64,000 bases of DNA from Streptomyces luteolus. Its GTDB lineage: Bacteria; Actinomycetota; Actinomycetes; Streptomycetales; Streptomycetaceae. The stretch spans positions 61,855-125,854 of the forward strand of contig NZ_JASCIS010000024.1 in NCBI RefSeq assembly GCF_029968015.1, written 5' to 3'. Position numbers and translations under genes: made by a program. Each line of letters opens with the position of its first letter. Positions within the stretch are counted from its first letter, which is position 1. The notes under the pieces were generated by a model that was not told where the DNA came from, searched no databases, and worked only from the letters and a program-made list of their open reading frames with translations. Positions 1 to 7,485 of this stretch are shown in pieces.

Positions 1-73
1 GACCCCTCGCCGTGGCGGGAGCGGGCGTGCGGGGAAGCGGGGCCAGCCGGTCCGAAGGGACGGTCGAACGCGC

Positions 74-104
74 TTGACCTCAACCGAAGTTCAAGTTCGA
101 GCAT
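74..104 (+). promoter_or_regulatory. MerR-type promoter with 19-bp spacer
   Basis: A -35 TTGACC (74-79) and a -10-like GAGCAT (99-104) are separated by 19 bp. The spacer carries an imperfect dyad around CCTCAACCGAAGTTCAAG. An over-long spacer with a central dyad is the known signature of promoters switched by MerR-family regulators. It points at the ABM-domain gene starting at 156. No merR gene is visible in the window, so the regulator is unknown. Confidence 0.5.
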
Positions 105-155
105 GGTGATCACGGCGCCACCCGGGGCCGTGCCCGTATCCACAGGGAGGTCACC

Positions 156-875
156 ATGTCCGTGCAGCGCAGCATCCTGCCCGACCCGCGCAGGGGCGGG
201 GTCGGCGTCGTCCTCTCCAGTACCTGGGCCGTCCGCACGCCCGAGGGGCAGAAGGCTGCCGTCGAGGCGATCACCAAGGCCTGGGAGAGCCGGGAGTGGC
301 CGCACGAGGGGCTGCTCTCGTACAGCGTCTACACCGGAACTGACGGCTCCACGCTGCTGCACTACTCGCAGTGGCGCGACCTCGACGCCTACGAGGAGTT
401 CTCCGCCGCCGCGGGCAACGGGCGGGACGCGCGGAACGCCGACATCGACGCCGCCGTCCCCGGCATCGAGCGGCTCGGGCTGCGCACGTACGAGCTGTAC
501 CGAGGGCGATCCCTGAACGACGAGGCCGACCAGGCGCGCGTGCCCGGCTGCGTCGTCATCGTCGACGTGCCGTTCGTCGGGCCCGATCCGCAGCGGCAGC
601 GCGAGTGGGTCGACCTCGTCTTCGCAGCGCTCGACAGCGACGAGCCCCACCCGGGCGGCATCTCGGCGTCCTTCCACACCAGCCTCGACGGCACCCGGGT
701 CATGAACTACGCGGAGTGGGAGAGCGAGCAGGCGCACATCGAGGCGCTCGCCGCCCCCGGCGACGGCATCGGCTCGGCCACCGAGGCCTGGCACCGGGTG
801 CAGCACCACCCGGGCCTCGCGGAGGGAGGCGGATTCAAGCGGTACCTGCCCGCCGTGAGCCTCAGCAACGGGTAA
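156..875 (+). CDS. Antibiotic biosynthesis monooxygenase (ABM) domain protein, tandem ABM
   Basis: A 239-residue protein with two ferredoxin-like ABM-type halves. The first is roughly residues 15-110, with a YSVYTG..LLHYSQWRD segment; the second is about 125-230, with SASFHTSLDGTRVMNYAEW. The repeated 'xYxxW' strand is typical of the dimeric alpha/beta-barrel ABM family (small heme- or quinone-type monooxygenases and related stress proteins), so the fusion probably replaces a homodimer. A GGGAGG ribosome site lies 6 bases before the ATG. The putative MerR-type promoter upstream suggests induction by a small molecule or redox stress, as is common for ABM genes in actinomycetes. Substrate unknown. 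Confidence 0.8.
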   Translation: MSVQRSILPDPRRGGVGVVLSSTWAVRTPEGQKAAVEAITKAWESREWPHEGLLSYSVYTGTDGSTLLHYSQWRDLDAYEEFSAAAGNGRDARNADIDAAVPGIERLGLRTYELYRGRSLNDEADQARVPGCVVIVDVPFVGPDPQRQREWVDLVFAALDSDEPHPGGISASFHTSLDGTRVMNYAEWESEQAHIEALAAPGDGIGSATEAWHRVQHHPGLAEGGGFKRYLPAVSLSNG

Positions 876-880
876 CGAGG

Positions 881-915
881 GGCGGGGTGCGCCGTTCCGG
901 GCGCCGCACCCCGCC
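881..915. terminator. Bidirectional hairpin terminator
   Basis: GGCGGGGTGCG (881-891) is perfectly complementary to CGCACCCCGCC (905-915) with a 13-base loop. It lies between the converging ABM gene and the secreted nuclease gene. There is no U-tract, as is usual in Streptomyces. Confidence 0.7.
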
Positions 916-939
916 TCACTCCCGCGTCACCCCCCCGCC

Positions 940-2778
940 TTACGGCCGGAACCGCAGCACCTGCGGGTCGTGGTCGCTGTTCTGCCGCGCGAACTCGGCG
1001 TTGATGTGCACGCTGTCGTACGCGAACCGACCGACCCCCGGGCTCGTCAGGATCTGGTCGAGAACCTGGGAGTTGCCCTGGTAGACGTACGAGTAACGCT
1101 CCGCGCGCGGAAGGGACTTGACGGCCGCCTTCAGTGCGCCGCCGGCCGTGAGGGTCTCGGTCGTGGCCGAGAACTCGAAGTCGTTGATGTCACCGAGCAC
1201 CACGACGTCCGCGCTCTTCTGCGCCTTCAGGACCTTCTTCACGAACGCGTTGACCGACGCCGCCTGCAGATGCCGCTGCTTCTCCGAGGAGCGGTTCGGC
1301 GGCTGGTGGTGCGAGACCAGCGACTCGTCGCCGCCCTTCGAGCCGAAGTGGTTGGCGATCACGAAGACCGTACGGCCGCGGAAGACGAACTCGCCGGCCA
1401 GCGGCTTGCGGCTGTTCTCCCACGCCGCGTCCGTCGGGTCGATCCGGCCGGGTGAGTGGGTCAGCGCGGCACGGCCCCGGCTGCGCACCACGTCCGTACC
1501 GGTCGTCGCGTCGCCGCCCGGCCGGTCCCTGAACGCCACCCGCTCCGGGTTGAAGAGGAACACCTGACGGATGTTGCCGCCCGGCTCACCGCCGTCCTTC
1601 TTGTCCTCCGGGTCGATCGAGCGCCACTCGTACGCCGGGCCCCCCGCCTTCGCGATCGCCGCCGTGAACTTCTTCAGCGTCTCCTCGGCGGACACCGTGC
1701 CGTCGTCCGTCGCGCCGTTGTCGTCCTGGATCTCCTCCAGGGCGAGGACGTCCGGGCTCGCCAGGTTGGCGACGACGGCCTGCGCGAGCGCGTCGAACTT
1801 CTCCTGCGGGTCCTTCGGGTCCAGGTTCTCCACGTTGTACGTGGCGACCGCCAGCTCGTCCGCGCCCTGCCTGCGGGTCTTCTCGCGCGCCAGGCCCTTG
1901 CCGGTGACCTCGCCGAGCGTGCGGGCCGTCAGCGTGTAGCCGCCGAACTGGTTGAAGTCCAGGGGCCCTTCGGTCGTACCGGACAGCACATCCCCGACGT
2001 CCGCCCTGGGGAACGGTTTCTCCGCGACCGGCGTCAGCGACTGGATCTGCAGCCGTCCGGTGTTCTGCGCCGCGTACGAGCCGTACACCGTGCCGCCGCG
2101 CCGACTGCGGTTCTCGTCCGGCTTCACCGTGATCCACAGCTCGTGGTACGGGTCGGTCGCGCCGACCACCCGCGAGGAGCCGACCGAGACGTTCATGCCC
2201 TCCAGGGACTCGTAGAAGTCCAGGGCGTACGCCTCCGGGTCGAGCGCGAGCTTGTTGATGCTGCCGCCGTCCGCCGGGTCGCCCTTCGGGGTGTACGCCG
2301 AGGGCACGGCGTCCGCGTCGATCCGCCGCGGCTTCGGCACCGCGCCGCCCGAGGACTCCACGGCCACCGTCGGCTTGGTGATCTGCGTGACCGACTGGTT
2401 GCCGGAGTCGGCGCCGCCCGGCACGTACTCGCTGACGGTGCCGGAGACCCGTACGACGTCACCGGGCTTGACGGTCGGCGTGGTCGAGCCGGTGTGGACG
2501 AAGACGCCCTCGCTCGTCGCCGGGTCGCCGTCGGGCGCGGTGTCCTGGATCCAGAAGCCGCGCGCCCCGTACGTACGCACCCCCGTCACCGTGCCCGGCA
2601 CGTCCTTCACCCGCTCCCCGGCCAGCGGGGAGAGCCGGGTGCCGCCCTGGACGTCGTGCACACGGATCTCCGCGGCCGAGGCGGACGAGGTGGTCGAGAC
2701 GGTGATCAGGCCGGCCGCAAGCGCGGTGGCGAGCACGGCGGCGACGGCGGTGGATCTGCGGGATATACGCGAGGGCAT
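940..2778 (-). CDS. Secreted endonuclease/exonuclease/phosphatase-family nuclease (ExeM/NucH-like)
   Basis: A 612-residue exported protein. Residues 1-36 are a Sec-type signal peptide (arginines, hydrophobic stretch, SASAAE cleavage region). Residues about 37-290 form an OB-fold/lamin-tail-like region as in ExeM/NucH extracellular nucleases. The C-terminal half is an EEP catalytic domain: VATYNVENLDP, LALEEIQDDNG (metal Glu), VIANHFGSKGGDE (catalytic His), VVLGDINDFEFS (Asp/Asn) and terminal SDHDPQV (Asp-His). All expected catalytic positions are present. Likely degrades extracellular DNA for phosphate or nitrogen. Transcribed alone from a promoter around 2842-2870. Confidence 0.9.
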   Translation of the reverse strand: MPSRISRRSTAVAAVLATALAAGLITVSTTSSASAAEIRVHDVQGGTRLSPLAGERVKDVPGTVTGVRTYGARGFWIQDTAPDGDPATSEGVFVHTGSTTPTVKPGDVVRVSGTVSEYVPGGADSGNQSVTQITKPTVAVESSGGAVPKPRRIDADAVPSAYTPKGDPADGGSINKLALDPEAYALDFYESLEGMNVSVGSSRVVGATDPYHELWITVKPDENRSRRGGTVYGSYAAQNTGRLQIQSLTPVAEKPFPRADVGDVLSGTTEGPLDFNQFGGYTLTARTLGEVTGKGLAREKTRRQGADELAVATYNVENLDPKDPQEKFDALAQAVVANLASPDVLALEEIQDDNGATDDGTVSAEETLKKFTAAIAKAGGPAYEWRSIDPEDKKDGGEPGGNIRQVFLFNPERVAFRDRPGGDATTGTDVVRSRGRAALTHSPGRIDPTDAAWENSRKPLAGEFVFRGRTVFVIANHFGSKGGDESLVSHHQPPNRSSEKQRHLQAASVNAFVKKVLKAQKSADVVVLGDINDFEFSATTETLTAGGALKAAVKSLPRAERYSYVYQGNSQVLDQILTSPGVGRFAYDSVHINAEFARQNSDHDPQVLRFRP

Positions 2779-2841
2779 CGTCGGACTCCAGAAGGTGTCA
2801 GATGGGGGGTGAGGAGTTGCACAGGCTCTCTACGCGCGTCA

Positions 2842-2870
2842 ATCTCTTGTGTGGCCAAGGGAGTTGTCAA
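2842..2870 (-). promoter_or_regulatory. Sigma70-like promoter of the secreted nuclease
   Basis: On the minus strand TTGACA (2870-2865), a 17-bp spacer and AGAGAT (2847-2842) give a good housekeeping-type promoter about 65 bases upstream of the nuclease ATG at 2778. Confidence 0.5.
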
Positions 2871-2990
2871 GGCTCGGCCGGTGTACGCCCGTCGAAGGAA
2901 CGTCCACGTACCCATGAACCGGGCTGCTTGGGTGGAAATCCGTCTACGCTGGGAGCCGCCAAGCCCTGACCGTCCGAGGAGAACCACTCC

Positions 2991-4487
2991 ATGTCCCCAG
3001 AACGCCCCACCCTGCCGCCGGTGCGGCTGAACTCCGAGGCGGAACTGGCGCGCGACGCGCTCACCGTTCCGCTGCTCGCCCGCGCCGTGCGGCTCGCTCG
3101 CTGGGCGGGGCCGGACACCCGGGTCGGGGCGGGCGGCGAACTCGCCGACGAGCAGCTCCCCGAGGCCGCCGCACTCCTCGGGTACGCGGCGGACGACGAG
3201 GACGGGCCCGGATACGCGAGCGAGGCGTGGCGCGTGGCCGTCGACACCGGCCTCGTGGAGATCACCGAGGAGGCCGAGGAGGCCGAGGAGGCCGAGGAGG
3301 CCGGGGAGTCCGGGGAGGGCGACGGGGACGAGCCCGAGGCCACCGTCACCCAGGGCGAGGAGCTCGCCCTGCTCACCTCCGGCTCCCCGCAGGACGTCCT
3401 CTCCATCTGGCTCACCGCCCTCGACACGGTCCTCGCCGACGCCGCCGTGCCCGACCTGGACGACCTCGTCGGCGCTCTGGAGGAGGGCGGCGAGATCGAC
3501 CTCGACAGCCTGGGCTGGGACCCGGAGGCGGAGGCCGAGTTCCTGGAGGGCGTCCTCGGCAACCTCTATCTCCTCACCGTCGCCGAGGACGCCCCGGCCG
3601 ACGCCCCCGTGCCGCTGCCCGCGCTCGCCGCGTCCATGATCGTGCCGGACGACATGGGCGAGCCTTCCGACGACGTCCTGGAGCAGGTCTCCGACGCGAT
3701 GATGCGGCTCGACGACCAGTTCCGGCTGCTCGAACCCGTCGGGCTCGTCGACTTCACCCCGGTCGACGAGGCGCTGATGGCCGAGGCCGGCGAGGAGCCC
3801 GCCGAACTCTCCCCGGACGAGGAGGACATCAGCCGCTACGGCATGGTCCGCCTCACCCCGCTCGGCCTGTACGGCGTGCGCTCCCGCATGCTGGACGCCG
3901 GGATCGACGCCCCGGCGGTCGGCGACCTCGCGGACAAGGGTGCCGACGTCCTGCTCGCCGCGACCGCCGACTTCCCCGAGGGCGCCGCGCGCGCCGAGAC
4001 CGAGCTGTGGCTGCGGCAGCACCAACCGCTGCCCGCGGCACGGGAGTTGCTGGGTGCCGCCCGCGGCGGCGACGAGGACGCGCCGCTGCGCCGGCTCCGC
4101 TGCCAGCAGGCCCTGTCCCTGGTCGGCGGGGAGGCCGAGCCCGCGCTCCGCGAGGTCCTCGACGACCCTGAGCTCGGCGGCCTCGCCCGCGTCTGGCTCA
4201 CCGAGCACGGCGCCGCCGACGTACCGCCGCCCTCCGAGGCGATGATCTACTGGCTGACGATCGACACGGTCGCCGCGCAGCTCGCGGCCGAGGGCAACTC
4301 GGAGGAACTCCAGGGGCTCGTCGAGGGCTTGGCGCAGCAGCACGGGGGGTTCTTCGACACGGCCTGGCGGGTGGACCACCCGGCCACGGCGGATGTGCTG
4401 GAGGCGATGGGGCGGCTGCACCCCGACAAGAAGGTAGCCAAGGAGGCCCGCAAGGCAGCGTTCAAGGCGCGAAGCGCCGGCCGCTAG
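2991..4487 (+). CDS. HEAT-like helical protein of unknown function (paralogue of the gene at 58636)
   Basis: A 498-residue soluble, very acidic protein with no signal peptide or membrane segment. The N-terminal third looks like a winged-helix region (LARAVRLARWAG...AWRVAVDTGLVEIT). The middle ends in a MVRLTPLGLYGVRSRML segment, and residues about 310-490 are short helical HEAT-like repeats ending in HPATADVLEAMGRLHP. The same architecture and end motif occur in the protein encoded at 58636-60036, so the two are diverged paralogues. A run of four 9-bp GAGGAGGCC units encodes an EEAEEA stretch. Start chosen for the GAGGAG site at about 10 bases. Function unknown. Confidence 0.75.
   Translation: MSPERPTLPPVRLNSEAELARDALTVPLLARAVRLARWAGPDTRVGAGGELADEQLPEAAALLGYAADDEDGPGYASEAWRVAVDTGLVEITEEAEEAEEAEEAGESGEGDGDEPEATVTQGEELALLTSGSPQDVLSIWLTALDTVLADAAVPDLDDLVGALEEGGEIDLDSLGWDPEAEAEFLEGVLGNLYLLTVAEDAPADAPVPLPALAASMIVPDDMGEPSDDVLEQVSDAMMRLDDQFRLLEPVGLVDFTPVDEALMAEAGEEPAELSPDEEDISRYGMVRLTPLGLYGVRSRMLDAGIDAPAVGDLADKGADVLLAATADFPEGAARAETELWLRQHQPLPAARELLGAARGGDEDAPLRRLRCQQALSLVGGEAEPALREVLDDPELGGLARVWLTEHGAADVPPPSEAMIYWLTIDTVAAQLAAEGNSEELQGLVEGLAQQHGGFFDTAWRVDHPATADVLEAMGRLHPDKKVAKEARKAAFKARSAGR
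3267..3302 (+). repeat. Four 9-bp tandem repeats (GAGGAGGCC) inside a gene
   Basis: Four exact copies of GAGGAGGCC, in frame, encode a run of Glu-Glu-Ala. Such units are prone to slippage; gain or loss of a unit keeps the frame. Confidence 0.85.
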
Positions 4488-4514
4488 TTTTTATCGTTGT
4501 GGGCAGTTGTTCCG

Positions 4515-4568
4515 CAGGGCGATGGGGGTCCCCCCTGCTCGAGCGAAGCCGAGAGCTTGGGGGAGGGT
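4515..4568. repeat. Streptomyces-type intergenic hairpin repeat
   Basis: The core CTGCTCGAGCGAAGCCGAG, flanked by runs of C and G that can pair, matches from memory a short intergenic repeat seen many times in Streptomyces genomes. It sits between converging genes. Confidence 0.5.
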
Positions 4569-4580
4569 GGGCACAACCCC

Positions 4581-4622
4581 CGGCGCCGAGTGCGCTGAAC
4601 GACGAGTTCAGCCCCGGCGCCG
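4581..4622. terminator. Hairpin terminator between converging genes
   Basis: CGGCGCC (4581-4587) pairs with GGCGCCG (4616-4622), and inside it CTGAAC (4595-4600) pairs with GTTCAG (4606-4611) around GACGA. Likely terminates the gene ending at 4487 and the SDR gene from the other side. Confidence 0.6.
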
Positions 4623-4631
4623 GGTGCCGGT

Positions 4632-5402
4632 TCATGTCCGCAAGTGAGAAGCCCCGTTGAGGTCCAACACCGTCCCCGACGCCCACTCCGCCTCCGGGGA
4701 CGCGAGCCACCGCACCGCCGCAGCGATCTCCTCCGCCGCCCCCACCCGCCCGAACGGCGACTGCGCGCGGATCGCCTCGCCCTCCGCGCCCTCAAGGCGC
4801 CCCGCCACCCGCTCCGTCTCGAAGAAGCCCGGCGCCACCGACGCGACCCCGATCCCGTACGGCCCGAGCGACACCGCGAGCGACTGCCCGAGCGCGTGCA
4901 CCGCCGCCTTCGTCGCCCCGTACGCCGGATGGTCCGGCTCGCCCCGGAACGCGCCCCGCGAGCCGACGTTGACGATCCGCCCGCCCGTGCCCTGCTCGAT
5001 CATCCGGCGCCCCGCGAGATGGCTCAGGTTCGCCGTGGCCAGCAGGTTCACCGCGACATGCTGCTGCCACTGCGCCGCCCACTCCCCGTACGAGGTGTCC
5101 GGCAGCGGATGCCGGACGTTGACCGCCGCGTTGTTCACCAGTACGTCGATCCCGCCGAGCCCCGTGAACGCCTCCTCGGCGACGCGTGCCGCTCCGGCAG
5201 GGTCGGAGATGTCACCGCCGACCAGGACGTGCCCCTCGCCCTCCAATGACGCGAGCGTCGCTTCGGCTTCCGTACGGCGGGAGTTGTAGTGCACGGCGAC
5301 CCGGTCGCCGTGCGCGGCGAAGGCCTGGGCGACGGCGCGGCCGAGCCCGCGGGAGGCCCCGGAGACCAGGACGCGGCGGCGGCCGGTGGCAGGCAGGTTC
5401 AT
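4632..5402 (-). CDS. Short-chain dehydrogenase/reductase
   Basis: A 256-residue classical SDR. The Rossmann glycine motif GASRGLG is at residues 15-21, NNAA at 90-93, the catalytic Ser at 148 (NVGSRGA) and the YGATK Tyr/Lys pair at 161 and 165. These are the residues of an NAD(P)H oxidoreductase of the FabG-like group. Substrate cannot be told from sequence. It is divergent from the PhoX-type gene and separated from it by 116 bases. Confidence 0.88.
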   Translation of the reverse strand: MNLPATGRRRVLVSGASRGLGRAVAQAFAAHGDRVAVHYNSRRTEAEATLASLEGEGHVLVGGDISDPAGAARVAEEAFTGLGGIDVLVNNAAVNVRHPLPDTSYGEWAAQWQQHVAVNLLATANLSHLAGRRMIEQGTGGRIVNVGSRGAFRGEPDHPAYGATKAAVHALGQSLAVSLGPYGIGVASVAPGFFETERVAGRLEGAEGEAIRAQSPFGRVGAAEEIAAAVRWLASPEAEWASGTVLDLNGASHLRT

Positions 5403-5518
5403 GAAAGCGGCTCTCCAGACGTCGGGCGGTGTTCAACCGCCGTTTATACGCGGCCGTGACCCTGAGCCCGCAGCCACCCCGCTCGGACACACCTGGATCC
5501 ACCGCTTCGGGAGAGACG

Positions 5519-6964
5519 ATGCCGCTCAGCCGCAGGGAATTCACCAGACGCTCCGCCGTCGCCGGAGCGGGGGTCGCCGTCGTCGGCACCGCCGGGGTGC
5601 TCGCCACCACCGACGGAGCCCTCGCCACCCAGGACGCCGCTGAGACCGCGGAGGCGACCGCGAAGGACGACGGCCCCGGCTACGGCCCGCTGATCGACGA
5701 CCCGGCCGGAATCCTCGCCCTGCCCGCCGGGTTCTCGTACCGCGTCATCACCCGCACCGGCGAGACCCGCCTGGAGACCGGCGAGTTCACGCCCTCCAAC
5801 CACGACGGCACCGCCACCTTCGAGGGCCCGCGCGGCGCCACCCTGCTCGTCAACAACCACGAGCTGAAGGGCCCGCGCGCCGACTGGGACCACCCGGTGC
5901 CGCTCACCGAAGGGCTCGTGTACGACCCGGCCGCGGCCGGCGGCTGCACGGTCGTCGAGGTCCGCCGCGGCGGCGAGGTGGCCGAGTGGGTCGGGATCGC
6001 CGGTACGTCCACCAACTGCGCGGGCGGGCGCACCCGTTGGGGCACCTGGCTGACCTGCGAGGAGAACTCCGACCGGGCCGGTGAGAACGGCATGACCAAG
6101 GACCACGGCTATGTCTTCGAGGTCGATCCCCTGGACCGCCGCGCCAACCGCCACCCCGAGCCGCTGAAGTTCTTCGGCCGCTACGACCACGAGGCCGTCG
6201 TCATCGACCCGAAGCGCGGCCACGCCTACCTCACCGAGGACGACGCCGAGCCCAACGGCCTGTTCTACCGCTGGGTCCCGCCGAAGGGCTTCGAGCACGG
6301 CCGCGGCAAGCTCCGCACCCTGGCCGACGGAGCCGGTGTGCTGCAGGCGCCCCAGTGCTACGACTCCGGCGGCCGGTTCGTGGACGACCTCTCCCGCGCC
6401 ACGAGGATCGGCACCGTGTACGGCGTGGACTGGGTCGACGTCCCGGACCGCGACGCCCGCACCACCCCCGTACGGCAGCAGTTCGCCGACGACGAGGTCA
6501 CCCGTGGCCGCAAGCTCGAAGGCATGTGGTGGGCGGACGGCGGCGCGTACCTGGTCTCCTCGTACGCCCGCGACGAGAGCCCCGGCAAGCCGCACGACGG
6601 CCAGGTCTGGTTCTACGACCCGCGCCGCCGGACGATCACCCTGAAGGTCCTCCTCGGCGTCAACCCGGACCCCTCGAAGGACGGCGCGTTCGACGGCCCG
6701 GACAACATCACGGTCTCCCCGTACGGCGGCCTGATCATCTCCGAGGACGGCGAGGGCGTGCAGCACCTCTTCGGCGCCACGGACCGCGGCCGCACGTATC
6801 CGATCGCGCGCAACGACCTCAACATTGGTACGGATGCGGAGCCGGAGTACAGCGAGTTCACCGGCGTCGTCTTCTCGCCCGACGGGCGCACGCTGTACGC
6901 CAACATCCAGGAGCCGGGCATCATGCTGGCCATCACGGGGCCGTGGAAGCGCCAGCCCCGCTGA
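5519..6964 (+). CDS. Tat-exported PhoX/DUF839-family protein (putative alkaline phosphatase)
   Basis: A 481-residue protein that begins MPLSRREFTRRSA with a twin-arginine motif (residues 5-6) and a hydrophobic stretch ending near ALA at about 37, so it is exported folded. The mature part has the PhoX/DUF839 landmarks: LLVNNHELKGPR, STNCAGGRTRWGTWLTCEEN, GRYDHEAVVI, PYGGLIISEDGEG and a terminal FSPDGRTLYANIQEPG. PhoX enzymes are Ca/Fe-dependent phosphatases or phosphodiesterases. The start was set at the Tat motif with GGGAGAG just upstream; an in-frame ATG at 5429 would add an unlikely 30-residue extension. Confidence 0.85.
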   Translation: MPLSRREFTRRSAVAGAGVAVVGTAGVLATTDGALATQDAAETAEATAKDDGPGYGPLIDDPAGILALPAGFSYRVITRTGETRLETGEFTPSNHDGTATFEGPRGATLLVNNHELKGPRADWDHPVPLTEGLVYDPAAAGGCTVVEVRRGGEVAEWVGIAGTSTNCAGGRTRWGTWLTCEENSDRAGENGMTKDHGYVFEVDPLDRRANRHPEPLKFFGRYDHEAVVIDPKRGHAYLTEDDAEPNGLFYRWVPPKGFEHGRGKLRTLADGAGVLQAPQCYDSGGRFVDDLSRATRIGTVYGVDWVDVPDRDARTTPVRQQFADDEVTRGRKLEGMWWADGGAYLVSSYARDESPGKPHDGQVWFYDPRRRTITLKVLLGVNPDPSKDGAFDGPDNITVSPYGGLIISEDGEGVQHLFGATDRGRTYPIARNDLNIGTDAEPEYSEFTGVVFSPDGRTLYANIQEPGIMLAITGPWKRQPR

Positions 6965-6990
6965 GCCGGATGCGTCCCGGCGAAAAACCC

Positions 6991-7021
6991 TTGGCGCCCC
7001 GACTGCCGTTCCTCCTAAGGT
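6991..7021 (+). promoter_or_regulatory. Possible promoter of the Y-RNA array
   Basis: TTGGCG (6991-6996) and TAAGGT (7016-7021) are 19 bp apart, and a start 7 bases further falls at about 7028-7029, where the first Y-RNA stem begins. The spacing is long, so this is tentative. Confidence 0.35.
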
Positions 7022-7028
7022 AATTCTC

Positions 7029-7165
7029 GTCCAGGTGCGAAGGCAGGACCTACTTCCGCTGATAACGGGGAGGTCGCGGGTTCGAATCCCGCCGCCGGTA
7101 CTCATACCGGTGTAGCTCAGGGGCCAGAGCACCTAATGTCGGTTCCGCCGGCCTGAACTCTGGAC
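7029..7165 (+). ncRNA. Y-RNA-like RNA 1 (YrlA type, with permuted tRNA-like module)
   Basis: The ends pair as GTCCAG (7029-7034) with CTGGAC (7160-7165), then an internal loop GTGCGA / GAACT, then AGGC (7041-7044) with GCCT (7151-7154). The strand pair GGTGCGAAGGC...CCTGAACTC closely resembles the Ro-binding stem of animal Y RNAs (GGUCCGAAGG...UUGACU). Inside is a circularly permuted tRNA: T-stem/loop GCGGG-TTCGAAT-CCCGC (7076-7092), acceptor strands CGCCGGTA and TACCGGTG (7093-7100, 7105-7112) closed by CTCA, then TA and a D-arm GCTC...GAGC. This is the known design of bacterial YrlA. It lies just upstream of a Ro60 homologue. Confidence 0.8.
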
Positions 7166-7190
7166 ACCACAACTTCATGCATGTCCTGCA

Positions 7191-7261
7191 CCTCCCGGTG
7201 CGCGGGCTGCGGCTACTTCCTCTCAAGAATTCACGCCGCCGCCACTCTTGAACTCGGGAGG
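7191..7261 (+). ncRNA. Y-RNA-like RNA 2 (short form without tRNA-like module)
   Basis: CCTCCC (7191-7196) pairs with GGGAGG (7256-7261), extended by G7197-C7255. The inner strands GGTGCGCGGGC and CTTGAACTC match those of the flanking Y-like RNAs. The 71-base unit has only a simple hairpin, GCGGC (7209-7213) with GCCGC (7235-7239), and a 21-base loop that begins with the TACTTC found in all three copies. It lacks T- and D-arm sequences. Probably a minimal Ro-binding RNA derived by duplication and deletion. Confidence 0.6.
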
Positions 7262-7274
7262 CCAAGGCATCGGT

Positions 7275-7410
7275 GAGCCCGGTGCGTAGGCAACGGTTAC
7301 TTCTTTGATCGAAGGGTTGCGGGTTCGAGTCCCGTCATCGACTCCGGGTCGGTGTAGCTCAACTGGGTAGAGCATTCGGATAGTCCGTCGCCGCTTCTGA
7401 ACTCGGGCTC
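7275..7410 (+). ncRNA. Y-RNA-like RNA 3 (with permuted tRNA-like module)
   Basis: GAGCCC (7275-7280) pairs with GGGCTC (7405-7410), extended by G7281-C7404. The conserved strands are GGTGCGTAGGC and TTCTGAACTC. The inner tRNA mimic has T-arm GCGGG-TTCGAGT-CCCGT (7319-7335), acceptor strands CATCGAC and GTCGGTG (7336-7342, 7348-7354) closed by TCCGG, TA, and D-arm GCTC (7357-7360)/GAGC (7370-7373). Same fold as RNA 1 with many compensating or wobble pairs, which argues for selection on structure. It ends about 75 bases before the Ro60 homologue. Confidence 0.8.
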
Positions 7411-7485
7411 TGCCGTGCCGTCAGCCTCCCCCTGATTCCGTATCTCTCTTACGATCTCTCACGCATTGAATTCGGGGGAATTCTC

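Noticed and set aside
940..3030. Long open frame on the plus strand opposite the nuclease gene (1456-3030)
   Set aside because: Arg/Val/Leu-rich translation without domains; a high-GC shadow of the secreted nuclease.
2706..4421. 571-codon minus-strand frame opposite the HEAT-like gene
   Set aside because: Low-complexity G/V/L/R composition, no motif, antisense to a gene with proper codon bias.
5444..7132. 562-codon minus-strand frame opposite the PhoX-type gene
   Set aside because: Antisense shadow; the plus strand has the Tat signal and family motifs.
7066..7382. True tRNA genes (TTCGAATCCC and TAGCTCAG..GAGC motifs)
   Set aside because: The T-arm precedes the D-arm, the acceptor strands are joined by a 4-5 base loop and no anticodon arm exists between them in tRNA order. 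The pattern fits YrlA-type tRNA mimics beside a Ro60 gene.
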